Positions 17,289-26,683 of a DNA stretch of 64,000 nucleotides are shown here, piece by piece (the stretch's first letter is position 1; each line of letters starts with the position of its first letter). The position numbers and the translations under genes were made by a program. The notes beneath the pieces are model-generated. The model saw only the letters and a list, made by a program, of their open reading frames with translations, was not told the DNA's origin and did not search any database. The DNA is from Candidatus Obscuribacterales bacterium (GTDB taxonomy: Bacteria; Cyanobacteriota; Vampirovibrionia; Obscuribacterales; Obscuribacteraceae): assembly GCA_020634035.1 (NCBI GenBank), contig JACKCM010000002.1:806001-870000 (forward strand), in the 5' to 3' direction.

Positions 17289-18929
17289 TTATTTGGAGAC
17301 AGGCTTATCAAGGGATAGATTGAAGCCCGGGGCCTGGTATTTTTCCGGATAGTTCTCAGACGGAATTTGCAGAGTGTTACCGTCACGCAGACTGAAGAAG
17401 TGCGGTGACAGAATTTCGAGTCCGGCTTCATTGAACTGATCCAGAATCTTTTCATGCAGTTCTGAATAAATGCGCGGCATCAAGGCTGCTTCATGGGTGA
17501 ATGCGTTGAGCTCGTATGTGATGGAAAAATCGGTGAGCTCTTTATGAAGCACGAAGGGCTCCGGTTTATCGAGGATGTGTTCGGTATCATGGGCTGCTTT
17601 CACCATCAATTCGCTCACGGTTTTGCGCGGCACGTCGTAGCCGATTGTTATCTGAGTATGCAGAATCAGACCGTCACCGGTGGCCATTTTGCTGTAGTTG
17701 ATGATATGAGAGTTGAGGATTTCGCCGTTCGGAATCGAGATCACTTCGTTTTTCGGTGTTTTGATTCTGGTCACGAACATTGATTTTTCGATGATATCGC
17801 CGGTGCAGCCACCTATGTCGATGCGGTCTCCGACTTTGAAGGCTTTAGAGTAGGTAAGTACGGTGCCTGCCATTATATGACCGACGACGCTGGTCGAGCC
17901 GAGTGAAAACAGAAGTCCAAAGAGCAGTCCCACTTGCTTGAACGATTCGGATTCCCAGCCGGGCGCATAGGGCAACGCCATCACCAGGAAGAAAAGAATG
18001 ATCAAAAGACGAGTGAGCTTATAGGTCGGCTTTGCCCATTCTTGCTCGAAGCCTGATACTTTGATGGTGCCTGCGTCCATCGCATCGAAGAAAAATCTCG
18101 CCAGGCCGATGGCGCCGTAAGTCATTAGCGCAATCACAAGGATTGCGAAGAGATTGGGCAGGTATTCTAAGAAAGCATCGAAGGCCTGTTGTAGAGGTAT
18201 GAGACTGGCAGTTCTCAACTCTTTGCCGAGGGCACGGGTGCTGGGAAAGGCTTCCAGCACAAAGAGCAGATAAGTATAGAGGGTTGCGATCATCAGGGCG
18301 ATCTGAATCAGATGCACCACCGAAGATATCATGTTCGCCATCATGTCCGCGCTCATCAGAGTAGCTTTCTGGATCTTGATGGACTTGATTTTGGAGCCTT
18401 TCCAGTCCTGAAGTTTTTTATCGCAGATGCTTCCTGCTTGAAATATGAGGACGGCAGCGATCAAAAGCACAATCGTAGCCACTATCGATGCCGTAATCGC
18501 GTAAGCGGCCATGGCGGCGGTTAGCTCTTCTTTCTTCTCACTAAAAGCAGATCTCAGTTTGTTGGCGAAGCCCCGGGCAAGAATTCTGGTGGAGCTCTTA
18601 TGGGCTTTGGCATCATCTATGGTGACAGTAGCCAGCACATCATTGCCATACATCAACCTGGTTCCTGTCGGCGTGTCTTCTATCCGCAAAAGACCTGGTT
18701 CGAAATCGCGATCGGTGGTAATCGCCTCGATCTTGTCGACAGTTCTCCTCGCTCTCTCCTGAGGATTAAGACCATCAAGAGAAGAGTAATAGATAAACAG
18801 GCGTTGACCTTTGACCGTCACCGCCGTAGGGCTATCGATATCCTGGGATTGAGCCTTCCCCGGATCTAATACCGAGGAAAAAATGAGCAAGCAAAAGCCC
18901 AGGACGATGAGATAGCCGAGTCTATGCAT
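17289..18929 (-). CDS. Small-conductance mechanosensitive channel (MscS family)
   Basis: The protein has 546 residues. A signal sequence (IVLGFCLLIFSSVLDPGKAQ) is followed by a periplasmic domain of about 110 residues. Then come at least four membrane helices (from about residue 137), the pore-lining region and the MscS beta domain with KAFKVGDRIDIGGCTGDI and RIKTPKNEVISIPNGEILN, and a C-terminal vestibule domain. Such channels open under membrane tension to release solutes at hypo-osmotic shock. The extra N-terminal periplasmic domain and helices are as in the larger MscS-like (YnaI/MscK-type) proteins. The tail ends in a short charged segment. Confidence 0.88.
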   Translation of the reverse strand: MHRLGYLIVLGFCLLIFSSVLDPGKAQSQDIDSPTAVTVKGQRLFIYYSSLDGLNPQERARRTVDKIEAITTDRDFEPGLLRIEDTPTGTRLMYGNDVLATVTIDDAKAHKSSTRILARGFANKLRSAFSEKKEELTAAMAAYAITASIVATIVLLIAAVLIFQAGSICDKKLQDWKGSKIKSIKIQKATLMSADMMANMISSVVHLIQIALMIATLYTYLLFVLEAFPSTRALGKELRTASLIPLQQAFDAFLEYLPNLFAILVIALMTYGAIGLARFFFDAMDAGTIKVSGFEQEWAKPTYKLTRLLIILFFLVMALPYAPGWESESFKQVGLLFGLLFSLGSTSVVGHIMAGTVLTYSKAFKVGDRIDIGGCTGDIIEKSMFVTRIKTPKNEVISIPNGEILNSHIINYSKMATGDGLILHTQITIGYDVPRKTVSELMVKAAHDTEHILDKPEPFVLHKELTDFSITYELNAFTHEAALMPRIYSELHEKILDQFNEAGLEILSPHFFSLRDGNTLQIPSENYPEKYQAPGFNLSLDKPVSK

Positions 18930-19024
18930 GGTTGAAAAATCTCAAAATCAGTTAAAAGGATATAGCCACTGTATCTGGTTCATACCACCAGACACCCGGC
19001 CATAAACGAGGCTGCCAAGAGGTG

Positions 19025-20608
19025 CTAGTCTAGAGACTTATAATCCTTGGGCAGACCGTGATTGTATATTCGCTCGAATATGTCCTTGAGATCTTCCTCG
19101 CCCCGTTTGGGCTTGGCTCCGGAGACTAGCTCCACCAGACGTTTCCAGCTTACTTCTCTGAAAAGATTGATCTCGTCAGAGCCGGAATGATCGCGTTCGG
19201 TCTCCATCACCGTAAGGACGTTGTGACAGGGTAAGTCGAGAAAAGAATCGACGCAATCAGGTTCGAAGTGATTGCCTCTGCCCGAGCATAGAATCTCATA
19301 GACCTTATCTATAGGCATACGATTACGATAATGTCTCACCGAGGTGAGAGCGTCGAACACATCTGCCACAGCGATTATCTTCGACAAGAAAGGGATCTCT
19401 TCGCCTTTCAGACCGCGGTAGTAGCCAGTGCCGTCGAGCTTCTCATGGTGGCAGCTAGCCACATAGGGCACTGCCTGGAGACGCCGGGTGAAGGGCAGGT
19501 TGCTGAGCAGATCAAAGGTGATTCGGGCATGGGTCTGCACACAGGCGTACTCTTCCGGGGTCAGTCTGCCGTTCTTCCAGAGGATTGCCTCGGGTACGCC
19601 GATTTTTCCATAGTCGTGCATCATCGCCGAATATCTGAGCACGTCTATGTCTTTAGAGTGGACGTTCATAGAGCCGCCTATGAGCAAGCTGTATTTCGTC
19701 ACCCTTATCGAATGACCGGCGGTCAGGGGATCGCGTTTATCAATGGTCTGGGCAAGCACTTCGAGGGTCTTGTCGACGAACTGTTCGATCTCTTGATAGG
19801 CCTGGGCTTGTTCGATAAGACCGGCGGCGACCGCAGCCAGGGCTTGAAGCCAGTCTTCATCCTCAGAGGTGAAAGGACCACCGTCTTTATTCAGGACCTG
19901 AAACACACCTATGACCCGACCGGAGCGGTTCATCATCGGCACACAGAGAACGCTTCGGGTTCTATAGCCGGTCTGTTTGTCGACGGCTCTGTCGAAGCGC
20001 TCGTCTTCGTAAGCGTCGGGAATATTGATTATCACGCCGGATCGAGCACAGTAAGCGACGATGCTGGTGCCGTCCATGGGGATACGGATTGTTTTGGAGC
20101 CATCGAGACCCTGGGCTACTTTGGTCCAGAGTTCGACCTCGCCTTCGCCGTCCTGCTCGACCACAAAAACACTGCAGCGATCTGCCTTGAGCATCGACTG
20201 AGTCTCTCTGGTTATGGTCTCGAGCAGTGGATCCAGCTTTCTTTCGGTGGCCATGGATTTGACCACCCGATAGAGACCGGAAAGAGGCCGCAGACGATCC
20301 AGCTCTTCTTGCAGCCGGATTGTCTTGATCTCTCTTTCAATCAGAGCTACTTCCCTCTGATTGAGTTCCTCTTCGATTTTTTTCAGGGATTTCTCTTTGG
20401 GCTTGGATTTAGGCTTCTCACCGGTTTTTGCCGGTTTCTTCTCCCCTTTCAAGTATCTAGTTCTAGTCAGGGTGTCTTCCCCTGCCTGTTTCTCTTGAAT
20501 TTCTTCCTGTTTTATCTTGGATTCGGATTTGGGCTTGGTCTTCGGCGCTTCCGAAGTATCCGACGCTTTCTGAGAACCTCTTGTCTGAGAACTGGAGGAC
20601 TTAGCCAT
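19025..20608 (-). CDS. GAF and HD-GYP domain protein (putative c-di-GMP phosphodiesterase)
   Basis: The protein has 527 residues with three parts. Residues 1-110 are a very charged Lys/Glu/Ser-rich segment that continues into a coiled coil. Residues about 112-270 form a GAF domain (MLKADRCSVFVVEQDGEGEV, RSVLCVPMMNRSGRVIGVFQ). Residues about 275-460 form an HD-GYP domain (AGHSIRVTKYSLLIGG, MMHDYGKIGVPEAIL, SCHHEKLDGTGYYRGLKGEE, IIAVADVFDALTSVRHYRN). The metal-binding His/Asp residues are all present, but the third signature residue Pro is Tyr (GYY). HD-GYP enzymes hydrolyse cyclic di-GMP; the GAF domain would sense a ligand. There is no membrane segment, so it is cytoplasmic. It lies 48 bases downstream of lepB on the same strand. 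Confidence 0.85.
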   Translation of the reverse strand: MAKSSSSQTRGSQKASDTSEAPKTKPKSESKIKQEEIQEKQAGEDTLTRTRYLKGEKKPAKTGEKPKSKPKEKSLKKIEEELNQREVALIEREIKTIRLQEELDRLRPLSGLYRVVKSMATERKLDPLLETITRETQSMLKADRCSVFVVEQDGEGEVELWTKVAQGLDGSKTIRIPMDGTSIVAYCARSGVIINIPDAYEDERFDRAVDKQTGYRTRSVLCVPMMNRSGRVIGVFQVLNKDGGPFTSEDEDWLQALAAVAAGLIEQAQAYQEIEQFVDKTLEVLAQTIDKRDPLTAGHSIRVTKYSLLIGGSMNVHSKDIDVLRYSAMMHDYGKIGVPEAILWKNGRLTPEEYACVQTHARITFDLLSNLPFTRRLQAVPYVASCHHEKLDGTGYYRGLKGEEIPFLSKIIAVADVFDALTSVRHYRNRMPIDKVYEILCSGRGNHFEPDCVDSFLDLPCHNVLTVMETERDHSGSDEINLFREVSWKRLVELVSGAKPKRGEEDLKDIFERIYNHGLPKDYKSLD

Positions 20609-20656
20609 TTTGACCTCTTAGGGAGTTAAACCGGACCTCAAATAATATACCCAAAA

Positions 20657-21421
20657 TTATTCGCTCAAGATTGGCGGATATATAGGAGCGTTGAGGCGAC
20701 GCCAGATCAGGACCCAGGCTCTGCCGATAACCCGCTTTTGGTCTAAGAAGCCCCATACGTGGCTGTCTTCACTGTTGTTGCGGTTGTCACCCATCATGAA
20801 AAGATGCCCGGCCGGGACTATGATCGGGTCATTGCCGTTGGCGGCATAGGGATGGATGAATTCGTTGGTGATGTTTCTGCCGCCGATGTCGCCCAGGATA
20901 TTGAGGTCATAATCCGGAATCTCTTTTATATAAGAGGATTCGTCCAGGAGCTGACCGTTAATGAAAACCCCCACCCCTGCCTGAATACGGATATGATCTC
21001 CGGGCAGACCGATGACCCGCTTGATAAAAGCCGGGTCATTGGGCAAAAAGGGCAGGCCGGTCCAGCGACCGAGCAAGGTAAGCGGATCATTGCGAAGATC
21101 TCTACCTCCCATCTCTTCCGGCGGAGGATAAAAGACCAGGATATCGCCTCGTTTTATTGGCTGACCGAGATGACCGGATATTTTTTCGACAATCAGTCTG
21201 TCATTTATCTGAAGAGTCGGCTCCATAGAAGCCGAGGGAATATAGCGGGCTTCACCAATAAGCCCCCGGATAGCGATCAGGAGAATCAGGGTGACCACCA
21301 CCAGCTCGATTATCTCTTTGACGAAGCCTCTTACAGTACCGAGCTTACCGCCCGCATCACTCTTTGTCTCTGGTTTTGGGCTGATTTTGGCTGGTTCCAT
21401 CAATCTTTTCTGCTTTTCCAC
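20657..21421 (-). CDS. lepB: Signal peptidase I
   Basis: Type I signal peptidase cleaves signal peptides of exported proteins at the outer face of the inner membrane. It has one N-terminal membrane helix (EIIELVVVTLILLIAIRGLI). The catalytic Ser is in RYIPSASMEPTLQINDR and the general-base Lys is in DPAFIKRVIGLPGDHI. Box E is GDNRNNSEDSHVWGFL. The length of 254 is usual for cyanobacteria-like LepB. It is followed on the same strand by the GAF/HD-GYP gene and preceded, 35 bases away, by gcvPA. Confidence 0.93.
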   Translation of the reverse strand: MEKQKRLMEPAKISPKPETKSDAGGKLGTVRGFVKEIIELVVVTLILLIAIRGLIGEARYIPSASMEPTLQINDRLIVEKISGHLGQPIKRGDILVFYPPPEEMGGRDLRNDPLTLLGRWTGLPFLPNDPAFIKRVIGLPGDHIRIQAGVGVFINGQLLDESSYIKEIPDYDLNILGDIGGRNITNEFIHPYAANGNDPIIVPAGHLFMMGDNRNNSEDSHVWGFLDQKRVIGRAWVLIWRRLNAPIYPPILSE

Positions 21422-21455
21422 TTCTTCCGATTATACCTGCACTGAGCAAAGGAGG

Positions 21456-22877
21456 TCAGGAGCTGGCTGAAGCCAGTTTCTTATCCGCTTTTCCCGCTAC
21501 CTTTTCCTCGCTGGAGAGTTCAGCCATGATCTCTTTCAAGGTTTCGGCATACAGATCGAGTTCCTGGGGCGGATTCATCTCGGTCACCGCCACAAGTAAA
21601 CAGTTCTTCAGCTCTCCATACATGCGGGCAATCGGCACTCCGGCAAGGATATCCCGCTCTTTCAGCTTCTCGGTGACTTTCTCGAGAGGCTTATCGAATT
21701 CGAGCACGAACTCGTTGAAGAAACCTTGTTTCTTGAATTTCAGGCTGACTCCTTCGATGGCGGTGAGCTTATCGGCCAGATAATGTGCTCTTTGCAGAGA
21801 TATTCTGGCCAGCTTCTCGAATCCGGATTTACCCAGCATTGTCGAGTAGACCAGCATTGAGAGCGCGTTGAGCGCCTGGTTTGTACAGATGTTGGAAGTG
21901 GCCTTGGCTCTTCTAATGTGTTGTTCCCGGGTTTGCAGGGTGAGGGTGAAGGCGCGCTTGCCTTCTTTATCCTGGGTGACACCGGCCAGTCTTCCCGGTA
22001 GCTGACGCATGTATTCTTTTTTGCAAGCCATATAACCGGCTGAAGGACCGCCGAAATTGAGGAAGTTTCCACAAGACTGGGCATCGCCCACCACAATGTC
22101 GGCACCGATTACTCCCGGTGCTTCCAAAAGACCGAGGCTTATCGGATCGCTGACCACAATTAGAAGCGCACCACTATCGGTTGCGATTTTAGAAAGCGCT
22201 TTCATGTCTTCGTAGCAACCGAAGAAGTTGGGATACTGCACTATCAGTCCGGCGGTATCTTTGTCTATCTTTATAGAGGAGGGATCTACGGCGCCTTCCG
22301 GACAGTCTATGGTTTCGTACTCTAGTTTCAGAGCTTTGGCGTAGCCGCTGGTCACCATCCGGTGTTCCGGGTTTACCGAATGAAGCACCATCAGTTTTGA
22401 TCTGCCGGTTACCCGGCAAGCCATCAGACCGGCTTCGGCACAGGCAGTGGGACCATCGTACATAGAGGCATTGGCCACATCCATGCCTGTGATCATGCAG
22501 ATCGCTGTCTGAAACTCATAAATCGCTTGCAGACTGCCCTGGGAAACTTCTGGTTGATAGGGAGTGTAGGCGGTGGCGAATTCGGATCTTGATACTATTT
22601 GCGGTACCACCGAAGGCACGTAGCGCTGATATTGTCCGCCGCCCAGAAAGCAGGCTTGCTTCGAAGCCGGTCTGTTTTTGGAAGCGAGGCTGTCGACATG
22701 GTGAATAAGTTCGAGCTCGCTCAGACCGTTTTTGATTTTGATCGCTTCCGCTCTTAAGTTGGCTGGTATATGAGCGATCAGTTCTTCGAAGGAGCGGACA
22801 CCTATCTTATCGAGCATCGCCTCTCGATCGCGCGATGTATGAGGCAGGTAAGGGATGTTTGCTGTGTCTTCGTTCAT
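21456..22877 (-). CDS. gcvPA: Glycine dehydrogenase (decarboxylating) subunit 1
   Basis: This is the N-terminal half of the glycine cleavage P-protein as a separate gene. It begins with MNEDTANIPYLPHTSRDREAML and contains FLGGGQYQRYVPSVVPQIVS, YTPYQPEVSQGSLQAIYEFQ and GDAQSCGNFLNFGGPSAGYM. The PLP-binding lysine lies in the subunit 2 partner, which is not in this window. Together they decarboxylate glycine and pass aminomethyl to the lipoyl arm of GcvH, so the LipM-like gene at 3499 is functionally related. The length of 473 is a little above the usual 440-450, through an Ala/Lys-rich C-terminal tail. Confidence 0.93.
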   Translation of the reverse strand: MNEDTANIPYLPHTSRDREAMLDKIGVRSFEELIAHIPANLRAEAIKIKNGLSELELIHHVDSLASKNRPASKQACFLGGGQYQRYVPSVVPQIVSRSEFATAYTPYQPEVSQGSLQAIYEFQTAICMITGMDVANASMYDGPTACAEAGLMACRVTGRSKLMVLHSVNPEHRMVTSGYAKALKLEYETIDCPEGAVDPSSIKIDKDTAGLIVQYPNFFGCYEDMKALSKIATDSGALLIVVSDPISLGLLEAPGVIGADIVVGDAQSCGNFLNFGGPSAGYMACKKEYMRQLPGRLAGVTQDKEGKRAFTLTLQTREQHIRRAKATSNICTNQALNALSMLVYSTMLGKSGFEKLARISLQRAHYLADKLTAIEGVSLKFKKQGFFNEFVLEFDKPLEKVTEKLKERDILAGVPIARMYGELKNCLLVAVTEMNPPQELDLYAETLKEIMAELSSEEKVAGKADKKLASASS

Positions 22878-23066
22878 TTTCGTCTGAGAGTCCTCTTCAT
22901 TGAAGCAAATGAGCTGAAACCGGCTTTGTTACAGTGGATGAATTTCCATGTAATCGTCGCAAGCTCATAGTTTAGCCTCTGTATTAATAGATTGAGCATG
23001 ACATTAAGAGAACACATCATTAATATTGAGATAGGTTCAGCGACCTTCCTTTTCTAGATTAAAAAT

Positions 23067-23681
23067 ATGAAACTTGTAGTCGGCCTTGGCAATCCCGGAA
23101 GCGAATATGAAAACACCAGGCATAATGCCGGCTTTCGTGCCGTCGATTTGCTCGGCACCGAATTCAGTGCAGGGTTTCGTAGCAAGAGTCATGTATTGAG
23201 GGGCACCACTTATGAATACGCCAAGGTGGAGATTGCCAAGCAGGAAGTCATTCTCCTCAAACCCATGACTTATATGAATCTATCCGGAACCGCTGTCAAA
23301 GCTGCTCTTGACTGGTTCAAAATAGAAGTGGCTGATTTGATCGTGCTCCACGACGATGTGTCCCTTCCTCTTGGAAAGATTCGTATTCAAAATGGAGCCG
23401 GTGCCGGCGGTCAGCATGGAGTTGAATCGATTATCGAAAATCTAAAAGGCAACAAAGCCTTTAACCGAATAAAAATCGGTGTAGGTCCTGATCCCGGCGG
23501 TGCTATTCGGCATAAGTTCGTGCTGGCGCCGGTGGCCGAAGAAGACCAGCAGCTCTACCTTGACGTCCTTACAATGACTGCCCAGGCGGTCAAGTTTATT
23601 ATCCGCAACGGACACGGTCGAGCGGCCAACAAATATAACGGTATGGATCTCCGCCCCCTGGAAGAAGAATCTCCGTCTTGA
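23067..23681 (+). CDS. pth: Peptidyl-tRNA hydrolase
   Basis: Pth releases tRNA from prematurely dropped peptidyl-tRNA. The N-terminus MKLVVGLGNPGSEYENTRHN carries the catalytic His, and LLKPMTYMNLSGTAVKAAL and VLHDDVSLPLGKIRIQNG are also diagnostic. The length of 204 is slightly longer than E. coli Pth. It stands alone on the plus strand, with 189 bases of upstream spacer from divergent gcvPA. Confidence 0.95.
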   Translation: MKLVVGLGNPGSEYENTRHNAGFRAVDLLGTEFSAGFRSKSHVLRGTTYEYAKVEIAKQEVILLKPMTYMNLSGTAVKAALDWFKIEVADLIVLHDDVSLPLGKIRIQNGAGAGGQHGVESIIENLKGNKAFNRIKIGVGPDPGGAIRHKFVLAPVAEEDQQLYLDVLTMTAQAVKFIIRNGHGRAANKYNGMDLRPLEEESPS

Positions 23682-24049
23682 AATGTTCCCGACTTTAAAA
23701 AAATGAGACACCGAGTTTTTCTGCCATCGATCAGATATTCAAGGGGTCGAGGAAACTCTGTCAGAGGTATATCGATCCCGTTTCGATCGCTTACCGATCA
23801 GCCTCTGCATGCCTTTTATCAAGGTGATTAAATTGTGAATTCTTACAGACTATTAATGGAACCCTCGCTGCAATCGCTTTCTGTCAACAGGTAGGGTTCC
23901 TGAGCCCCCGGGACCCTTTTGCCGGGGAACGCTGTGATAATTTTCAGTGAAAAAACATTACTGTGTACGGCTTCGGACGATGTCAGTAATCTAGAATCTA
24001 GCCTGGTTTAAGTCCAGACGTTGGAAGCCAACTTGGAGATTAGTAATTC
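23682..24049. other. Intergenic region upstream of the respiratory operon
   Basis: These 368 bases separate pth from ccoN and must contain the promoter and leader of the respiratory operon. A strong hairpin at 23896-23930 is annotated separately. I see no convincing FNR-type palindrome, no sigma70 pair I would defend, and no plausible ORF. The ccoN ribosome-binding site is probably TTGGAG near 24033-24038. Confidence 0.5.
23896..23930 (+). terminator. GC-rich hairpin between pth and ccoN
   Basis: CCCCGG (23906-23911) pairs with CCGGGG (23922-23927), extended by GTT/AAC across a left-side bulge. It is followed by a weak T-stretch (ATAATTTT, from 23936). It lies 215 bases past pth and 120 before ccoN, so it could end the pth transcript or act as an attenuator in the ccoN leader. 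Confidence 0.4.
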
Positions 24050-25444
24050 GTGAGCGGCATTCTTGACAAACTTTTGAGCGACAAGGAAGGTAGCGCCAGT
24101 CGTAACTTCCTTTTATCCGCGCTGTGGTGGTCTTTGTGGGGGATGGGAGCAGGACTTTTCGCTTCCATGGAGTTCGTGAATCCGGACCTCGTTCACAACG
24201 TACCGCAGCTTTCCATGCCACACTTGAGAATGTGGCACGTGAACGCCGTTGCGGTGGGCTGGTTGTCCATGGCCTATGTGGGCTCCATATTCCACATGGT
24301 CCCCACCCTGTGCAAAAACAAGCTTCACTCCGAGAAGCTGGGCAACTTCACGATGTGGGCCTGGAACGGTGTGATGGTGGCTGCGTTCTGTACGCTGCTC
24401 AACGGCAACACCGAAGGTCGTGAGTATGCCGAGTTGGGAGCTCTGCTCGACGTTCTGGTTGTGGTGGCACTCTGTCTGCTCACCTACAACATCTGGATGA
24501 CCATCGTTAATAGAAAAGTTCAAAAATTGTATGTGAGTCTCTGGTACTTCCTGGGCTCACTTTTTTGGTTTCCTCTTGTATGGATCATCGGTCAGCGTAC
24601 TTTCGTATCGCTTCCCGGTCTGAATGATGCCATCATCGGTTGGTTCTACGGTCACAATATATTAGGTATGTGGTTCACCACCGTGGGTGTCGGCTTGATG
24701 TATTACCTCCTGCCGCGTCTCACCAAGGCACCGCTCTACAGCCATGGTCTCTCCATGCTCGGTTTCTGGGGTATCGCTCTTTTCTACGCCCCAACCGGTA
24801 CGCACCACATCACTCAATCACCGGTGCCTGAATGGTTGAAAGCGATTGCGATCATCTCTTCGATTTTCCTTCTGGTTCCGGTTCTTACCGTTCTAACCAA
24901 CTTCTTTATGACCATGAAAGGTCGCTGGCATATGCCGGTCAATGACATGGCTCTGCGCTTCGCGGTCACTTCTTGTTTCTTCTACCTTCTGACCTGTTTG
25001 CAAGGTCCCTTCCAGGCCACCAGATGGGTGAACTGGTACCTGCACTTCACCCAGTGGGTCGTGGGTCATGCCCACGCCGCTCTGCTCGGCACCTTCTCCT
25101 TCATCGTCACCGCATCTATTTATTATGCGTTGCCGAGGTTGGTAGGTTTCGAAAAATGGCACAGTGAAGGTTTGATCCGCTTGCACTACTGGTTCAAGCT
25201 TATTGGTTTCATCATCTTCTACTTCGCTCTCACCGTTGCCGGACTGGTTCAGTCGGCGGGATGGGCCATGGGTTACCCGGTTGACCAGTGGAGTAATACT
25301 CTCACTCCATACTGGTTTACCCGTTCGATAGGCGGATTGCTGATCGTAACCGGTCAATGTCTCTTCGCTTACAACGTATTCCGGACCATCTATACATCGC
25401 GTAAAGCGAACGTCAAGGCCAAAACTAGGGAGGTTAAGGTTTAA
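24050..25444 (+). CDS. ccoN: cbb3-type cytochrome c oxidase, catalytic subunit I
   Basis: CcoN holds the low-spin haem b and the haem b3-CuB centre where O2 is reduced. Conserved His-bearing helices are visible: HLRMWHVNAVAVGWL and IFHMVPTL, WFYGHNILGMWFTTVGVGLM, PTGTHHITQSPVPEWLK and HFTQWVVGHAHAALLGTFSF. About 12 membrane helices and 464 residues are normal for C-family haem-copper oxidases. The start is GTG 24050. The stop overlaps the ccoO start (TAATG). It heads a 13-14 gene operon with Rieske/cytochrome b genes, indicating direct delivery of electrons from quinol to O2. Confidence 0.95.
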   Translation: MSGILDKLLSDKEGSASRNFLLSALWWSLWGMGAGLFASMEFVNPDLVHNVPQLSMPHLRMWHVNAVAVGWLSMAYVGSIFHMVPTLCKNKLHSEKLGNFTMWAWNGVMVAAFCTLLNGNTEGREYAELGALLDVLVVVALCLLTYNIWMTIVNRKVQKLYVSLWYFLGSLFWFPLVWIIGQRTFVSLPGLNDAIIGWFYGHNILGMWFTTVGVGLMYYLLPRLTKAPLYSHGLSMLGFWGIALFYAPTGTHHITQSPVPEWLKAIAIISSIFLLVPVLTVLTNFFMTMKGRWHMPVNDMALRFAVTSCFFYLLTCLQGPFQATRWVNWYLHFTQWVVGHAHAALLGTFSFIVTASIYYALPRLVGFEKWHSEGLIRLHYWFKLIGFIIFYFALTVAGLVQSAGWAMGYPVDQWSNTLTPYWFTRSIGGLLIVTGQCLFAYNVFRTIYTSRKANVKAKTREVKV

Positions 25445-26394
25445 TGAACGGTAACGGCTACCGACTCGGTGCCATTGGTATCATCTCGACCTTTTTCATA
25501 ATTATCTTTTCGACCGTTCTGATGCCTATGGTCATTTTCAGACCGGAAGTAACCCCGAGTCATAACGACTATACGGCCGAGAAATCCGTGGCGGATCCGA
25601 TTCGCGGAAGAAGAATCTATATAAGGGAAGGCTGTCTCTACTGCCACACCCAGTTCACCCGTCTGCAAGACCGTGGTTACGGACCGCTGGTCAAAGCCGG
25701 TGACTTCCGTTATGAAACTCCTCACCAGCTCGGTACCGCCAGAACCGGTCCCGACCTGACCAACGAAGGCGGCAGAATGCCGTCCGAATGGCAGAAGGCC
25801 CACTTGATTCAGCCCCGTGCCGTCAAGCCCGGTTCTATAATGCCCAGCTTCAGCTATCTGTCCGAGCGTGACATGAACGACCTGGTCGCTTATATCCAGA
25901 CCCTCGGTAACAACAGGAAAGTCGACAAATTCGTCGAGGCCCCGGAAGAGTATCTGCCATCCACCTGGACCGGTCAGAACCTGGCTAAGAACAACCACGT
26001 CGACACCAGCTCTGATGCCGCAGCCAATGCCGGTAGAGGTATCTTCACCCAGAACTGTACCGCCTGTCACGGTCTCAACGGAGAGGGCAACGGTCCTAAC
26101 TCTATTACTCTGTTGAAGAAACCGGCCAACTTCACCAGACCTTTCTTCAAGCAGTACACAGATCAGATGTGGTACTACCGGGTCGCCGAAGGTGTTCCCG
26201 GAACTAGAATGCCTCGCTTTGGTCTCACTCTGACCCAGGAAGAGATCTGGTATCTGGTGGCATATCTCAAGACCCTTCCGCAAGAGCATGCGGTGGTGAC
26301 CGATTCGGTAGACAAAGTCAACAAAGTCGATCACATCAAACTGCCCAAGCTGACCAATCAGCTCTACGAACCGCACCATGGCGGTCACGAATAA
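25444..26394 (+). CDS. ccoO: Two-haem CcoO/CcoP-like cytochrome c subunit
   Basis: The N-terminal part is CcoO: one membrane anchor (IISTFFIIIFSTVLMPMVIF), then a haem c motif CLYCH at residues 64-68, RTGPDLTNEGGRMPSEWQ and a Met ligand in GSIMPSFSYLS. After about residue 195 comes a second cytochrome c domain with CTACH (205-209) and Met256, which resembles a CcoP haem domain. No separate ccoP is present, so this looks like a CcoO-CcoP fusion carrying two haems. It would feed electrons from the diheme lipoprotein at 26857 to CcoN. It is coupled to ccoN by TAATG. Confidence 0.88.
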   Translation: MNGNGYRLGAIGIISTFFIIIFSTVLMPMVIFRPEVTPSHNDYTAEKSVADPIRGRRIYIREGCLYCHTQFTRLQDRGYGPLVKAGDFRYETPHQLGTARTGPDLTNEGGRMPSEWQKAHLIQPRAVKPGSIMPSFSYLSERDMNDLVAYIQTLGNNRKVDKFVEAPEEYLPSTWTGQNLAKNNHVDTSSDAAANAGRGIFTQNCTACHGLNGEGNGPNSITLLKKPANFTRPFFKQYTDQMWYYRVAEGVPGTRMPRFGLTLTQEEIWYLVAYLKTLPQEHAVVTDSVDKVNKVDHIKLPKLTNQLYEPHHGGHE

Positions 26395-26409
26395 AGGAGG
26401 TAGAAATCT

Positions 26410-26652
26410 ATGTGTCCTAACTGCATACTCAACCAGTCGCCTTTAGACACTGGTCTCTACGTGGCCTTCGGTATCTGCGTGATCTTCTTTATCATGGCTG
26501 TCTGGGCGATGTGGTGGGCTATCGGCAATGGCGAGTTCGAGGATATCGAATCGACAAAGTTCGACATGCTCGATGATTCCGAAAACGGCAAACTGGCAGG
26601 TAAAGCCAGACAGGCTGTAGAGAAGGTAAGAGAAGCCAAACAAAACGGTTGA
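26410..26652 (+). CDS. CcoS-like small membrane protein with N-terminal CxxC
   Basis: The protein has 80 residues. One membrane helix (residues 16-38, including FGICVIFFIMAVWAMWWAI) is followed by GNGEFEDIESTKFDMLDD, which matches the CcoS pattern (WA..G.F.D.E.....L.DD). CcoS is an assembly factor for the copper/haem centre of cbb3 oxidases. The N-terminus MCPNC adds a CxxC that could bind metal, a feature not usual in CcoS. A good ribosome-binding site (AAAGGAGG) precedes the ATG. It lies directly after ccoO. Confidence 0.65.
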   Translation: MCPNCILNQSPLDTGLYVAFGICVIFFIMAVWAMWWAIGNGEFEDIESTKFDMLDDSENGKLAGKARQAVEKVREAKQNG

Positions 26653-26683
26653 TGCAACAAAAGGTATTTAGCGGAGAGAAATC

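Noticed and set aside
19331..20629. 432-residue plus-strand frame opposite the GAF/HD-GYP gene
   Set aside because: The minus-strand frame has clear GAF and HD-GYP motifs. The opposite frame is an antisense shadow.
25441..26388. 315-residue minus-strand frame opposite the CcoO-like gene
   Set aside because: The haem c motifs and operon context fix the plus-strand reading.
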